Shown here in pieces: positions 25,293-35,308 of a stretch of 64,000 bases of DNA. The DNA comes from Endozoicomonas sp. G2_1 (GTDB lineage Bacteria > Pseudomonadota > Gammaproteobacteria > Enterobacterales > Alteromonadaceae): assembly GCF_017744155.1 (NCBI RefSeq), contig NZ_JAGHQT010000002.1, positions 62,001 to 126,000 on the forward strand, read 5' to 3'. Under the pieces are notes generated by a model that ran no database searches, was not told where the DNA came from, and worked only from the letters and a program-made list of their open reading frames with translations. Position 1 is the first letter of the stretch. Each line of letters opens with the position of its first letter. The position numbers and the translations under genes were made by a program.

Positions 25293-26417
25293 ATGCTCAT
25301 GTCAATCAATCGCAAACTCGACGCGACCGACACGCTTTCATTGCCTGAAAACACTCGCCAAAACCACTATTTGATCGCCGAGTTTAGCCTCTCAGCAGCG
25401 TTAATAAACAGATATCAAGAGCATTTAACACTGGATGTTGAGCAACCTTACCACGAGTGCTACACCAGTCTAGCTGAGCAGTTTTTTAACTGCTGTAAAA
25501 AGTTTGAACTAGCCAACAGTCAATTTATTGCAAATGATAAGCTCGCTCGAGTTCGCTACAACCAAGAAATGCATCAATGGCAAACTTGCCAACAAATTCT
25601 TTTTTACTACAACCCCAGCTATCACGAATTACAAAAAAGTTTTTTTGATGGTAGTTATAAAGCCAAAAAAATCACTCTGTTGTTTTTGGCTAGTGGCCAA
25701 GCGCTTCGCACCAATTCCGCAAGCTTTCATCAGCAAGTAAAACAAGTACTAGACGAGTTCGCTGATTGTGTCGATATTGATCCGTCGACAATTAGGTTGA
25801 GGGATCATCAGCGTCTCACCTACGATCTATTTGCAAGAAACAAAGGAACACAATACCGGCAGCTAGAGTCATTACAAAGTATTATGGCAAATTACCGAAG
25901 CTCAGGGTTAGAGTTGCCGAGTCAACTGTCTGAAATGACTTATGTGGTTGCTACAGTCCCCATCACAAATCATCTTCTCAATATCGTAGAAGTAGACGAA
26001 ATGAGCGAAACACCTTATAACCGGCTTTATAGTTTTATCGCCAATGCCTTCGCGATGGCAGTTAAGCACCACAGTATTAACAACGGTGCCATGGTAGCTA
26101 ATGGCTTAGTACCACTAGTCAGGTATTGCGAACGAGAGACTGTATATGAACACGGTGAACTACAAATACTCGGCTATAACCCATACTCAAATAATGGCGG
26201 GCTAACGTGTCGATGGGAGCCAACAACGTTAGTGGATGATATCCAAATAATCTTACCTCTGACCAATGTTCAACAACAAAATCAAAATTACTACCCGTTC
26301 ATAAAGCAAGTAGAAGGTGCATTAAAACTATTGGCAACCGAACTTGAAATCAACCCAAAAGGCGAGAGTATTATCGTTCGCTTTCACCAGCACATTGCCT
26401 ACAGTTTATCAGATTAA
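25293..26417 (+). CDS. Hypothetical protein, no recognised family
   Basis: The 374-residue protein is soluble, without signal peptide or transmembrane helix. I recognise no domain. It is rich in Gln, Asn, Tyr and His. Conserved-looking segments are RLTYDLFARNKGTQYRQL, PYNRLYSFIANAFAMAVKHH and LGYNPYSNNGGLTCRWEP. The start has an AAGGA plus AGGG purine run before ATG at 25293, with a second ATG two codons later. It is flanked by DUF3820 and msrA, with a small hairpin after it, so it appears to be a single-gene unit. Function unknown. Confidence 0.7.
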   Translation: MLMSINRKLDATDTLSLPENTRQNHYLIAEFSLSAALINRYQEHLTLDVEQPYHECYTSLAEQFFNCCKKFELANSQFIANDKLARVRYNQEMHQWQTCQQILFYYNPSYHELQKSFFDGSYKAKKITLLFLASGQALRTNSASFHQQVKQVLDEFADCVDIDPSTIRLRDHQRLTYDLFARNKGTQYRQLESLQSIMANYRSSGLELPSQLSEMTYVVATVPITNHLLNIVEVDEMSETPYNRLYSFIANAFAMAVKHHSINNGAMVANGLVPLVRYCERETVYEHGELQILGYNPYSNNGGLTCRWEPTTLVDDIQIILPLTNVQQQNQNYYPFIKQVEGALKLLATELEINPKGESIIVRFHQHIAYSLSD

Positions 26418-26434
26418 CCAACACAACAAGAAAC

Positions 26435-26458
26435 AAATAGACATCTAAACGTCTATTT
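26435..26458 (+). terminator. Hairpin after the hypothetical gene
   Basis: AAATAGAC (26435-26442) pairs with GTCTATTT (26451-26458) around an 8-nt loop, 18 nt after the stop codon. The following sequence is only moderately T-rich, so this is a weak intrinsic terminator candidate. Confidence 0.5.
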
Positions 26459-26499
26459 GCTATCTTTGCTTAATAGTGTTTTAGTGTTTGGAGTAAATA

Positions 26500-27039
26500 A
26501 TGGCACAAATAGAAACGACAACATTGGCTGGTGGCTGTTTTTGGTGTATTGAAGCGGCTTTTAATAGTGTTCAAGGTATTGAAAAAGCCATTTCAGGTTA
26601 CATGGGCGGAACCACTGAAAATCCGAGTTATAAAGAAGTTTGTAACGGTGGTACAGGTCACGCTGAAGTTGTTCAACTAAGTTTCGACACTGAACAAATC
26701 AGCTATCGCGAAGTATTAGAAATCTTTTTTTCACTGCACAACCCGACACAATTAAACCGCCAGGGTAACGATATTGGTAGTCAGTACCGTTCAGCCATTT
26801 TTTATCACAATGAGCAACAACAACAGCAAGCTGAAAATATTATTGCCGAAATTGAACAAGATAAAATCTGGCCAGATCCAGTAGTCACTGAAGTGAACCC
26901 ACAAAGTACCTTTTATAGCGGTGAAGACTATCACCAAGAGTACTTTAACAACAACCCAGAGAACCAATACTGTCAGATGGTGGTTTCACCAAAACTAGCA
27001 AAGTTTAAAAAGACCTTTGCCGATAAACTAAAAGTCTAG
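26500..27039 (+). CDS. msrA: Peptide methionine sulfoxide reductase MsrA
   Basis: The 179-residue protein carries the MsrA active-site motif GGCFWC near residue 11 and continues with GYMGGTTENPSYKEVCNGGTGHAEVV split over residues 28-53. Further blocks are LFWSLHNPTQ-like (here FFSLHNPTQLNRQGNDIGSQYRS) and EDYHQEYF. It reduces methionine-S-sulfoxide in proteins. The N-terminus lacks a signal peptide, so it is cytoplasmic. A stop and an inverted repeat follow. Confidence 0.95.
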   Translation: MAQIETTTLAGGCFWCIEAAFNSVQGIEKAISGYMGGTTENPSYKEVCNGGTGHAEVVQLSFDTEQISYREVLEIFFSLHNPTQLNRQGNDIGSQYRSAIFYHNEQQQQQAENIIAEIEQDKIWPDPVVTEVNPQSTFYSGEDYHQEYFNNNPENQYCQMVVSPKLAKFKKTFADKLKV

Positions 27040-27053
27040 TTATTTGAGTATTC

Positions 27054-27076
27054 AAGCGGTCAATTCTTGACCGCTT
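27054..27076. terminator. Inverted repeat between convergent msrA and MBL gene
   Basis: AAGCGGTCAA (27054-27063) and TTGACCGCTT (27067-27076) form a perfect 10-bp stem with a 3-nt loop between convergent genes. Lack of a T-run makes bidirectional termination plausible but unproven. Confidence 0.6.
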
Positions 27077-27102
27077 ACTCATGGCACTTCCTAAACAAAT
27101 TA

Positions 27103-27963
27103 CTACTTCAAGTCTGCAACTAGCGTTTTCAACCAACGCTCTTCAGTAATAAAGTTCCACGAATGGTCTTTGTATTGTTCGCCAATCCCCATGGCTAAAA
27201 TGTCTGCTTCAGATTTGCCATTTGCAAGTGCTTTACTGACTCGGTTAATGCTGTAATCGATCATGTCGGCAAAGGCTTTCAAACTAGCTTTGTCGGTCAA
27301 CTTGCCGTGACCTGGAATAATAACAACGTCATCTGGCGTGTTAGCAATCATATGACGAACGTTATTTAAGTACCCTTTAACTGAACCGCCACCATTGAGA
27401 TCGACGTATGGAAAACGACTTTCAAAGAACAAATCTCCGGTGTGGAGAACATTCGCTTGATTAAAATAGACAAAGGTGTCGCTATCGGTATGACCCGCAG
27501 GTAAATGAGTCAGCGTAATTCGCTCTTTTGCCATGTGAATATTAACGCCGTCTTTGTAAGTGACTACTGGCAAAGATACGGGATCATGACCATCTTTAGC
27601 TTGCAAGCGATTGCGGACATTCTCATGAGCAAAGATAGGCGCGTGATGACCAAAATATTTATTACCACCTGTGTGATCACCGTGATAATGAGTATTAACA
27701 ACATATTTTAGCGGTTGGTCAGCAATGCCTTTCATCGCAGTTTCAATTTTTTTTGCAAGCGGTGAAAACTGATCGTCAACCAACAACAAACCTTGCTCAG
27801 TTGCCAGCACACCAATATTGCCACCAGCGCCTTCCAACATATAAACTTGCCCGGCGGCGTTTTTAACCTTAATTTCAACATCGCTAAAATCACGTGCCTG
27901 AGCTGCTGTCGCCACCAATGACAAGCCAATGACTGACAACAAGTACTGCTTAATATTTTTCAT
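27103..27963 (-). CDS. Secreted metallo-beta-lactamase-fold hydrolase
   Basis: The 286-residue protein has a signal peptide (about residues 1-23, cut after AQA) and the MBL zinc motif NTHYHGDHTGGN. Further ligands are likely in LPAGHTDSDT, HTGDLFFESRF and PGHGKL. It should be a periplasmic zinc hydrolase; the substrate is unknown and it is not obviously a beta-lactamase. A paralogue lies at 44896-45687. It has its own promoter region opposite dinB's end and converges on msrA. Confidence 0.87.
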   Translation of the reverse strand: MKNIKQYLLSVIGLSLVATAAQARDFSDVEIKVKNAAGQVYMLEGAGGNIGVLATEQGLLLVDDQFSPLAKKIETAMKGIADQPLKYVVNTHYHGDHTGGNKYFGHHAPIFAHENVRNRLQAKDGHDPVSLPVVTYKDGVNIHMAKERITLTHLPAGHTDSDTFVYFNQANVLHTGDLFFESRFPYVDLNGGGSVKGYLNNVRHMIANTPDDVVIIPGHGKLTDKASLKAFADMIDYSINRVSKALANGKSEADILAMGIGEQYKDHSWNFITEERWLKTLVADLK

Positions 27964-27999
27964 TGTTATGTATCCCCGATCACTTGTGTATTGTTCCTG

Positions 28000-29064
28000 T
28001 TATATCATGGGTAAAGACATCTGCTGACCACAACTCTCGGCCTCAGCTTGCTGTTCTGCAAACCCTAAACTTATGCCTACCAAGCGGATAGACCGCCCAT
28101 TAGCTCGCTCTATTGCACTCGCTAGTAAATCTTTGTATAACGCATGATTAACAATATTGCTACGTTGTTCCACCGTGGTCTGATTAAAGTCGGCAAACTT
28201 GAGCTTAATACCCTGCTTTACAATGCGCTTGTCGAGATGCGGAATTAAGCGCTGGTTTAACTTAGGTAATAACTGTTCAACCACCTCGCTGCAAGCCTCC
28301 ATTGTATTAATATCGCGCGCCAACGTAGTTTCAACGGCTAAACTTTTGCGCCAACGCGAAGTCGTCAACGCGCGGTCGTCACGGCCAAAGCTCTTGTCAT
28401 ATAGACTTTGGGCAAACTTACCGACAATAGGCCCTAGTTTGTCGACTGAACTCGCTCTGACATCGGCACAATTTTCAAAGCCATGGCTCGCAAGTTTTTT
28501 GTATGTTTTAGGACCAATACCGGGAATTTTCTTAAGCGAAAGGCTCTCGACAAAATCAGCGACTCGATCGGGGCTAACGACACACAAACCATTTGGCTTA
28601 TTTTCGTCGCTAGCAATTTTGGCAATAAACTTGTTTGGCGCCACACCAGCTGATGCCGTTAATCCCGTTTCTTGGAAGATTTGCCGACGAATTTCTTCAG
28701 CAATCAGTGTCGCACTGCCATGGCAAGCGTCACTCTCGGTAACATCTAAATAGGCTTCATCGAGTGACAACGGCTCGATTAAATGGGTAAAACGTTGAAA
28801 TATACTTTGGATTTGTCTTGAGACTTCTTTATACGCCGCCATTCTCGGTGTGACGATCAATAACTGAGGGCATAGTTGTTTCGCTTTGATTGCTGACATC
28901 GCCGACCGAACACCATATTGGCGGGCGATATAGTTACATGTACACATAACGCTGCGCGGGCTATCACCACCAACTGCGATTGGGATATCGCGATACTCTG
29001 GATTGTCGCGCATCTCAACTGCCGCATAAAAACAATCCATATCGATATGAATAATTTTTCGCAC
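28000..29064 (-). CDS. dinB: DNA polymerase IV (Y family)
   Basis: The 354-residue protein has the Y-family motifs IIHIDMDCFYAAVE at the N-terminus, VMCTCNYIARQYGVRSAM, LSLDEAYLDVT with the catalytic Asp-Glu, and the helix-hairpin-helix KIPGIGPKTYKKL. It performs error-prone translesion synthesis. A C-terminal beta-clamp-binding peptide is plausible in QMSLPMI (last residues). I did not find a clear LexA box upstream. Confidence 0.95.
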   Translation of the reverse strand: MRKIIHIDMDCFYAAVEMRDNPEYRDIPIAVGGDSPRSVMCTCNYIARQYGVRSAMSAIKAKQLCPQLLIVTPRMAAYKEVSRQIQSIFQRFTHLIEPLSLDEAYLDVTESDACHGSATLIAEEIRRQIFQETGLTASAGVAPNKFIAKIASDENKPNGLCVVSPDRVADFVESLSLKKIPGIGPKTYKKLASHGFENCADVRASSVDKLGPIVGKFAQSLYDKSFGRDDRALTTSRWRKSLAVETTLARDINTMEACSEVVEQLLPKLNQRLIPHLDKRIVKQGIKLKFADFNQTTVEQRSNIVNHALYKDLLASAIERANGRSIRLVGISLGFAEQQAEAESCGQQMSLPMI

Positions 29065-29159
29065 TGTATATCACTAAAAAAACTGTATGTTTAAACAGTA
29101 TAAAGATAACCCAACTAAAAGCGAGTTATATTTAATCCTCAGGCTGTATTTATCATCAA

Positions 29160-29192
29160 AAAAGCCAGTTAATGGTAAATTAACTGGCTTTT
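29160..29192 (-). terminator. Intrinsic terminator after nqrM
   Basis: AAAAGCCAGTTAA and TTAACTGGCTTTT form a 13-bp stem with a 7-nt loop. On the minus strand the stem is followed by a T-run (TTTTTT), downstream of the nqrM stop at 29245. It should end the apbE-nqrM transcript. Confidence 0.8.
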
Positions 29193-29244
29193 AAATAGTG
29201 TTGTTAGCAGTCGCGTGATTTAGGAGGCCACGCTTTAAGTTCGG

Positions 29245-29469
29245 CTAGATATTTTTTATTTCAATATCGCCTTTTGCCATTGCCGCTTTGCGATCGCGCT
29301 CTTGGCGTTTTTCACAAGGGTTATCGCAGTTACACGCTTTATCAATACCCAAAGTACCTAAGCCACCACAACTACCGGCAAGAGATTTCTGTTGAACTAT
29401 GTAGCCAATTGCCATCGCAATAAAAACAATTAGGAATAGTGCTAAGGTAATCAAAAACATTGTCATCAT
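29245..29469 (-). CDS. nqrM: Na+-NQR maturation factor NqrM
   Basis: The 74-residue protein matches NqrM (DUF539): one transmembrane helix (about 3-24), then GSCGGLGTLGID, and the cysteine-rich CNCDNPCEKR segment. NqrM is needed to assemble the Fe centre held by cysteines of NqrD and NqrE. It follows apbE by about 36 nt on the same strand, next to the nqr operon, forming a maturation cassette. Confidence 0.93.
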   Translation of the reverse strand: MMTMFLITLALFLIVFIAMAIGYIVQQKSLAGSCGGLGTLGIDKACNCDNPCEKRQERDRKAAMAKGDIEIKNI

Positions 29470-29505
29470 TTAGATGCCCCCCAAGGCCTCTGTTTTACAT
29501 TTAAT

Positions 29506-30540
29506 TTATTTCAAATAGCCGACGAATTTTACCGTGTTTAGCTCAACAAAGCCATCGCCCTCTTTGACAATTAACATTGCTGCTAAATCGCGTTCTTGCG
29601 CGAATGCCAAACCGCGCTCCGGCCCCATCACCATAATCGCCGTCGACAAACCATCAGCGGTCATCGCCGAAGGGTGAATGACAGTTACTGACACTAACTT
29701 ATGATCAATCGGCTGCTGAGTATTTGGGTCAATAATATGGGAATAGCGTTTGCCATCGACTTCAATATAATTTCGATAATCACCTGAGGTTGCTACCGCA
29801 TTATCTTGTGGCACAATAATCTGATGTACCTGCCGGCTGCCATCACCAACGGGCTTTTCAACCGCAACATGCCAAAGCTCACCTGTTGATTTAAAGCCTT
29901 TCAAACGCATTTCACCACCAATTTCAACGAGATAGCGATTAATGCCATAGCTTTCCAGTAGCTCGGCAATGACATCAACGCCATAGCCTTTAGCAATCGT
30001 TGATAAATCAACATAGACCTCAGGTTCAGCTTTACTAAACTGGTTACCATTTAAGCTGACTTTATCGATGCCAATATGAGACCGTACCTTGACCAATTCT
30101 AATTCACTCGGTACCTTTTCTGGTCGAGCATCAGGGCCAAAGCCCCATAAATTCACCAATGGACCAACGGTGACATCTAATGAGCCATTGGTATATTCTC
30201 CTAACCGTATCGACTCAGCGATAACAGCAGATAAGCCCTCAGACAAAGTAATCGCCTCAGCACCATCAGCTTTATTGAGCAATGAAAGCTCTGAGTCAGG
30301 AATATAGGTCGACATTTCTTGGTTAACTTGAACCAAACGCTTGTCAATGGCTTGTTGCAATTGGAGCTGATCAACACGAGCAGGATCGGCAACAACCTTA
30401 ATATTATAGGTAGTCCCCATGGTACGCCCTTGCAATAACACTTCTTGCAGCGGCGTGTTATTACTTGGAAAACAACCACTGAGCAGTGCAACAAAAACCA
30501 ATATCCACAGGGTATAAAAACGAGAGTTGTTAAGCTTCAT
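29506..30540 (-). CDS. apbE: FAD:protein FMN transferase ApbE (lipoprotein)
   Basis: The 344-residue protein starts with a lipoprotein signal peptide (LLSGCFP, Cys23) and shows ApbE blocks GTTYNIK, IAKGYGVDVIAE, VEIGGEMRLKG and DPNTQQPID…TADGLSTAIMVMG. It links FMN covalently to threonines of NqrB and NqrC. It lies downstream of nqrF, separated by an intrinsic terminator, so it likely has its own promoter or receives read-through. Confidence 0.95.
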   Translation of the reverse strand: MKLNNSRFYTLWILVFVALLSGCFPSNNTPLQEVLLQGRTMGTTYNIKVVADPARVDQLQLQQAIDKRLVQVNQEMSTYIPDSELSLLNKADGAEAITLSEGLSAVIAESIRLGEYTNGSLDVTVGPLVNLWGFGPDARPEKVPSELELVKVRSHIGIDKVSLNGNQFSKAEPEVYVDLSTIAKGYGVDVIAELLESYGINRYLVEIGGEMRLKGFKSTGELWHVAVEKPVGDGSRQVHQIIVPQDNAVATSGDYRNYIEVDGKRYSHIIDPNTQQPIDHKLVSVTVIHPSAMTADGLSTAIMVMGPERGLAFAQERDLAAMLIVKEGDGFVELNTVKFVGYLK

Positions 30541-30628
30541 CTGTCACTTATCCTCAAAAATAAATTTAACAATAAACCGCTAAAAAATAGGCTATAACTA
30601 TCTATTGTTAAATTTATCAACCAAAGAA

Positions 30629-30652
30629 AAAGAGCGACCTAAGCCGCTCTTT
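30629..30652 (-). terminator. Intrinsic terminator of the nqr operon
   Basis: AAAGAGCG (30629-30636) and CGCTCTTT (30645-30652) form an 8-bp stem with an 8-nt loop. On the minus strand the hairpin ends in TTTTTCTTT. It lies about 130 nt after the nqrF stop. Confidence 0.8.
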
Positions 30653-30784
30653 AAAAACTTTAATTATTTGAAAATTAAGCGCCGAATATTGGCTTTTATT
30701 CTAGAAGGCTACGCGGAGAATATGAATATATATGAGCATAGCCGACAACGAAGTAAAGCCAAGAGGCAAGCTTAATATCAAATA

Positions 30785-32008
30785 TTAGCCGCCGAAGTCA
30801 TCCAATAGGATATTCTCGTCTTCTACACCCAAGTCTTTCAGCATACCGATAACAGCAGCATTCATCATAGGTGGACCACACATGTAGTATTCACAATCTT
30901 CTGGCGCTTCGTGATCGCGCAAGTAGTTTTCGTATAGAACGTTGTGAATAAAGCCTGTCATGCCTTCCCAGTTATCTTCTGGTTGCGGATCAGACAAGGC
31001 GACATGCCAATCGAAGTTTTCGTTTTCAGCTGCTAAGCCGTTGAAGTCATCTTCATAGAACATTTCACGCAATGAGCGCGCACCGTACCAGAAAGAGATC
31101 TTACGCTTAGATTTAAGACGCTTCAGTTGGTCGAAAATATGAGAACGCATTGGTGCCATACCTGCACCACCACCGATAAAGACCATTTCGTTATCAGTCT
31201 CTTTCGCGAAGAACTCACCAAATGGACCTGAAATTGTCACTTTATCACCGGCTTTTAAGCTCCAGATAAATGATGACATTTTACCCGCAGGTAAAGATAG
31301 GTTATTAGGCGGCGGCGTAGCGATACGCACGTTAAGCATAATAATACCTTCTTCTTCAGGGTAGTTGGCCATTGAGTATGCACGCAAGGTGTCAGTATCA
31401 ACTTTCGATTCGATATCGAAGAAGCCAAAACGCTCCCAATCACCGCGATATTCTTCAGGAATATCGAAGTCTTTGTACTTAACGTGGTGAGCTGGTGCTT
31501 CAATTTGAATGTAACCACCAGCGCGGAACGGGACTGACTCGCCATCAGGGATGCCTAACTTAAGCTCCTTGATGAAGGTTGCTTTGTTATCGTTAGAGAT
31601 AACTTCACATTCCCACTGCTGAACACCGAAGATTTCATCTTCAAGCTCGATGTCCATGTCTTGCTTAACAGCAACTTGACACGACAAACGACAGCCTTCT
31701 TTTGCTTCACGCTTAGTAATGTGGCCTTGCTCAGTTGGCAAAATGTCGCCACCACCGGCGTGAACGTGAACACGACACTGGCCACAAGTACCACCGCCAC
31801 CACAAGCTGACGGTACGAAAATACCTTGGTCAGCTAAAACGCCCAAAAGCTTACCACCAGCGGCTGTTGTTACTGCTTTTTCTGGGTCGCCATTAATTGA
31901 AATGGTTACATCACCTGTTGAAACTAACTTAGATTTGGCAAATAAAATTACCAAAACAAGTGCAACAACGATAACTGTAAACATTGATACGCCGAGAATA
32001 ATTTCCAT
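30785..32008 (-). CDS. nqrF: Na+-translocating NADH-quinone reductase subunit F
   Basis: The 407-residue protein has an N-terminal membrane helix (about 4-24), a [2Fe-2S] ferredoxin domain ([10 protein letters not shown] with the fourth cysteine in RLSCQV), and an FAD/NADH-binding reductase domain ([20 protein letters not shown], and [11 protein letters not shown]). It is the NADH entry point of NQR. It ends with the typical LLDDFGG. It is the last gene of nqrABCDEF, 71 nt after nqrE. Confidence 0.97.
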   Translation of the reverse strand: MEIILGVSMFTVIVVALVLVILFAKSKLVSTGDVTISINGDPEKAVTTAAGGKLLGVLADQGIFVPSACGGGGTCGQCRVHVHAGGGDILPTEQGHITKREAKEGCRLSCQVAVKQDMDIELEDEIFGVQQWECEVISNDNKATFIKELKLGIPDGESVPFRAGGYIQIEAPAHHVKYKDFDIPEEYRGDWERFGFFDIESKVDTDTLRAYSMANYPEEEGIIMLNVRIATPPPNNLSLPAGKMSSFIWSLKAGDKVTISGPFGEFFAKETDNEMVFIGGGAGMAPMRSHIFDQLKRLKSKRKISFWYGARSLREMFYEDDFNGLAAENENFDWHVALSDPQPEDNWEGMTGFIHNVLYENYLRDHEAPEDCEYYMCGPPMMNAAVIGMLKDLGVEDENILLDDFGG

Positions 32009-32079
32009 CGACTTTTCCTATGCACTGCTATGGAGAAAGCTAAGTAAATCTTTCGACTTAGCTTTCTGCGTTAATCTTA

Positions 32080-32703
32080 TTATAACGAAATACCACCGAA
32101 AGAAAGAAAGCCAAACGCCATCAATCCCGCAGTAATAAACGTAATACCCAAACCTTTAAGGCCATCTGGTACATCAGAGTACTTCATTTTCTCACGGATA
32201 CCCGCAAGTAAAACAATCGCTAATGCCCAACCGATACCAGAACCGATACCGTAAACAACAGACTCACCTAAGGTTAAGTTCTTCGCAACCATGAATGAAA
32301 CCGCGCCGAAGATAGCACAGTTTACGGTGATTAACGGTAAGAAGATCCCTAACGCGTTGTATAAAGGTGGGAAATATTTGTCTAAGACCATTTCAAGAAT
32401 CTGAACAAGTGCTGCGATAACACCAATGAAAGTAATGAAAGACAAGAAGCTTAAATCGATTGATTTAGCAGGGTCAGTCACACCCATTACGCTATCTAAG
32501 GCACCTGGAGCCAAGATTGCTTGATAAATGATTTGGTTAGCAGGAACCGCAATACCAAGTACTACTACAACCGCAACACCTAAACCAATAGCCGTGCTAA
32601 CTTTCTTAGAAACCGCTAGGAAAGTACACATACCCAAGAAAAAGCTTAACGCGATGTTCTCGATAAAAATGGTTTTAACTAAAAGTGATAAATAATGTTC
32701 CAT
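32080..32703 (-). CDS. nqrE: NQR subunit E
   Basis: The 207-residue protein has six transmembrane helices and the conserved [10 protein letters not shown] and [12 protein letters not shown] segments, whose cysteines help bind the Fe centre between NqrD and NqrE. Its start codon shares bases with the nqrD stop region (nqrD ends at 32703), so translation is coupled. Confidence 0.96.
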   Translation of the reverse strand: MEHYLSLLVKTIFIENIALSFFLGMCTFLAVSKKVSTAIGLGVAVVVVLGIAVPANQIIYQAILAPGALDSVMGVTDPAKSIDLSFLSFITFIGVIAALVQILEMVLDKYFPPLYNALGIFLPLITVNCAIFGAVSFMVAKNLTLGESVVYGIGSGIGWALAIVLLAGIREKMKYSDVPDGLKGLGITFITAGLMAFGFLSFGGISL

Positions 32704-33326
32704 TAGTCTTTCTCCACCTGCTCAGGCTTCCACTGGCGAATAGCCCAAATGATTAAACCAATGACGAAGAATGAGCTAAATGGCAACACAAGTAGACCAT
32801 TTGCTTGATACCAACCACCATTTTGAATAAGTGGTAAGATTTCTACACCGAAAAGCGTACCAAAACCCAATAGCTCGCGGAAGAAAGCAACAGTCATAAG
32901 AATGAAGCCATAACCCAAGCCATTACCGATACCGTCTAAGAAGCTCACACCTGGCTTTTCTTTCATCGCAAAAGCTTCGGCACGACCCATAACGATACAG
33001 TTGGTAATAATCAAACCAACGAATACCGCCAGTTCTTTTGACAGAGCGTAAGAGAACGCTTTTAACACTTGGTCAACCACGATTACTAATGACGCAATAA
33101 TTGCCATCTGTACGATAATACGAACACTTGATGGAATCTGGTTGCGGATAATCGAGATAAATAAGTTAGAAAAAGCTGTAACGAAGACAACCGCTAACGT
33201 CATTACTAATGCGTTAGCCATTGAACTTGTTACCGCTAGTGCAGAACAAATACCCAATACTTGTAGAGCAATAGGGTTGTTGTCAACAATCGGTTTCGTT
33301 AAAACCTTATTCGCTTCTGAAGCCAT
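32703..33326 (-). CDS. nqrD: NQR subunit D
   Basis: The 207-residue protein has about six transmembrane helices, with [13 protein letters not shown] and [18 protein letters not shown] containing the two cysteines that pair with those of NqrE. It overlaps nqrC and nqrE at its ends by one base each. Confidence 0.96.
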   Translation of the reverse strand: MASEANKVLTKPIVDNNPIALQVLGICSALAVTSSMANALVMTLAVVFVTAFSNLFISIIRNQIPSSVRIIVQMAIIASLVIVVDQVLKAFSYALSKELAVFVGLIITNCIVMGRAEAFAMKEKPGVSFLDGIGNGLGYGFILMTVAFFRELLGFGTLFGVEILPLIQNGGWYQANGLLVLPFSSFFVIGLIIWAIRQWKPEQVEKD

Positions 33327-34105
33327 TATTTAACCCCCTGTGCGCGAAATTTAGCAATGAAAGGCTTGTAGCCTTCTTCACCAAACCAAAACTGCAAGGT
33401 ATTTGTAACACCGTTACTGGTTAATGTCGCACCTGATAATGCGTCAACACCGTGGATATCACCCGCTTTAGCGCCACCTTTAACTAAGCGCGCTTTCACT
33501 TCACCTGCTTGGTCGTAAATTTTCTTACCTGGCCATAGAGCAATCCACTTAGGGTTAAGTACTTCAGCACCTAGTCCCGGAGTTTCTTTATGATCAGAGT
33601 AAATAACGTTTTTCACTGTGTTTAAGTCAGCTTCTAAACCAACATAACCGTGCATTAAATCCCATAAACCAGAACCAACAATCGGTAATACCACAGTTTC
33701 AACTTGGTTGTTGTCATTGCGAACTAAGTATACAACAGCATCGTGTGAACGACGGTTGATACCAGCGATGTCATTTTGAGGCTTGTCTGACTTAGCTAAG
33801 TCACGAGAGTTGCGACGCTCGTCAAACAAATCAGGGTTACCTTCAATGAACTCGCCAGAGTCAAGGTCAACCATTTTAGCTTCAACGTATTTTTCAAAAG
33901 TCGCTACAATTGATTTAGCGCTACCATCGGTTGCGCTAAGCAAGTTAGCTGCTTCTAAAATTTTAGTTTGTTTGTCTAGTAATTTGTTTGCTGTTTGTAA
34001 CGGCTTAAGTTGAACCGCAGCAAATGATACTAATAAGGCACAAACAACACAGACGGCTAAAACAAAACCAACTGTTTTGCCAAAAGTTTCTTTATTAGCT
34101 GACAC
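33326..34105 (-). CDS. nqrC: NQR subunit C, covalent flavoprotein
   Basis: The protein of 259 residues has one N-terminal helix (about 12-34) and a periplasmic FMN domain. The [14 protein letters not shown] block carries the threonine to which ApbE attaches FMN. I chose the GTG start at 34105 ([14 protein letters not shown]), which has GGAGG 7 nt upstream; the longer frame from 34150 reads through nqrB and has no site. It overlaps nqrB by 11 nt. Confidence 0.95.
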   Translation of the reverse strand: MSANKETFGKTVGFVLAVCVVCALLVSFAAVQLKPLQTANKLLDKQTKILEAANLLSATDGSAKSIVATFEKYVEAKMVDLDSGEFIEGNPDLFDERRNSRDLAKSDKPQNDIAGINRRSHDAVVYLVRNDNNQVETVVLPIVGSGLWDLMHGYVGLEADLNTVKNVIYSDHKETPGLGAEVLNPKWIALWPGKKIYDQAGEVKARLVKGGAKAGDIHGVDALSGATLTSNGVTNTLQFWFGEEGYKPFIAKFRAQGVK

Positions 34106-35306
34106 GTGCGATCCTCCGTTTAACGTTTGCTTGAACCACAAAGTAGTCAAACAATGGCGCGAATAAGTTAGCGAATAAAATAGCTAGCATCATACCTTCT
34201 GGGAACGCAGGGTTAACAACGCGAACCAAGACAACCATTACGCCAACTAATGCACCAAACCAGTATTTACCCGTGTTGGTAAATGACATAGTCACTGGGT
34301 CTGTTGCCATAAACATCATACCGAAGGCAAAACCACCTACGACTAAGTGCCAGTACCAAGGCATAGCAAACATAGCGTTAGTGTCACTGCCAATAGCATT
34401 AAATAGCGTTGCAGTTACCGCCATACCTAAGAATACACTTAGTACGATGCGCCATGAGGCAATACCCTTGTAAAGAATGTAAGCACCACCAAGTAAAATC
34501 ATCGCGGTAGACACTTCACCTACTGAACCAGGAATTAAGCCCCAGAATGCGTTCCACCAATCAGCGTTCATGCTGTAATCGATAGTACCAGGAAGCGCAG
34601 CAGCGCCAGCGGCTAAGTGAGTAGCACCTGAGAAGCCATCAACGGCTACCCAAACGGCATCACCAGAGATCTCTGCCGGGTAAGCGAAGAATAAGAACGC
34701 ACGACCTGCAAGTGCTGGGTTAAGGAAGTTTTTACCTGTACCACCGAAGATTTCTTTGGCAATAACAACACCAAAGGTAATACCGATAGCCACTTGCCAC
34801 AATGGAATTGAAGCCGGCAAAATCAAAGCAAAAAGAATTGAAGTGACGAAGAAACCTTCGTTAACTTCATGCTTGCGAACAGCGGCAAACAATACTTCCC
34901 AGAAACCACCAACAATAAAGGTCGTTGCATAAATAGGCAGGAAGAAACAGGCACCGTAAAGCATCATAGTGAACCAACCAGCATCTGCTGATAACTCACC
35001 ACCGAACATGCTAAACAAAGCAACTTGCCAAGTATCAGGTAATGTAGAACCTGCTGCTAATGCTTCAGTTGCTTGGAAACCGATGTTGTACATACCCCAG
35101 AACATTGCTGGGAATACAGCCAACCAAACCGTAATCATAATACGTTTTAAGTCGATGCTGTCGCGAATATGAGTTTTACCCTTGGTGACATAACCCGGAG
35201 TAAATAAACCAGTGGCAATGGCTTCATAAAGCGCAAACCACTTTTCGTGTTTGCCGCCTTTCTCAAAATGCGGCTCAATATCTTCAATAAACTTTTTCAA
35301 GCCCAT
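34095..35306 (-). CDS. nqrB: NQR subunit B, membrane flavoprotein
   Basis: The 403-residue protein has about ten transmembrane helices and [11 protein letters not shown], the site of covalent FMN. It forms the main Na+ channel and quinone site with bound riboflavin. The start is the ATG at 35306 ([14 protein letters not shown]), after an AAGGAAGG site; the upstream ATG at 35339 lies inside nqrA. nqrA stop and nqrB start are two bases apart. Confidence 0.96.
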   Translation of the reverse strand: MGLKKFIEDIEPHFEKGGKHEKWFALYEAIATGLFTPGYVTKGKTHIRDSIDLKRIMITVWLAVFPAMFWGMYNIGFQATEALAAGSTLPDTWQVALFSMFGGELSADAGWFTMMLYGACFFLPIYATTFIVGGFWEVLFAAVRKHEVNEGFFVTSILFALILPASIPLWQVAIGITFGVVIAKEIFGGTGKNFLNPALAGRAFLFFAYPAEISGDAVWVAVDGFSGATHLAAGAAALPGTIDYSMNADWWNAFWGLIPGSVGEVSTAMILLGGAYILYKGIASWRIVLSVFLGMAVTATLFNAIGSDTNAMFAMPWYWHLVVGGFAFGMMFMATDPVTMSFTNTGKYWFGALVGVMVVLVRVVNPAFPEGMMLAILFANLFAPLFDYFVVQANVKRRIARVS

Positions 35307-35308
35307 GT

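Noticed and set aside
28199-28753. 184-codon plus-strand frame inside dinB
   Set aside because: It is antisense to dinB and arises from its codon pattern; no ribosome binding site or motif.
34106-34150. N-terminal extension of nqrC
   Set aside because: It lies inside nqrB; the GTG at 34105 has a strong GGAGG site and the family N-terminus.
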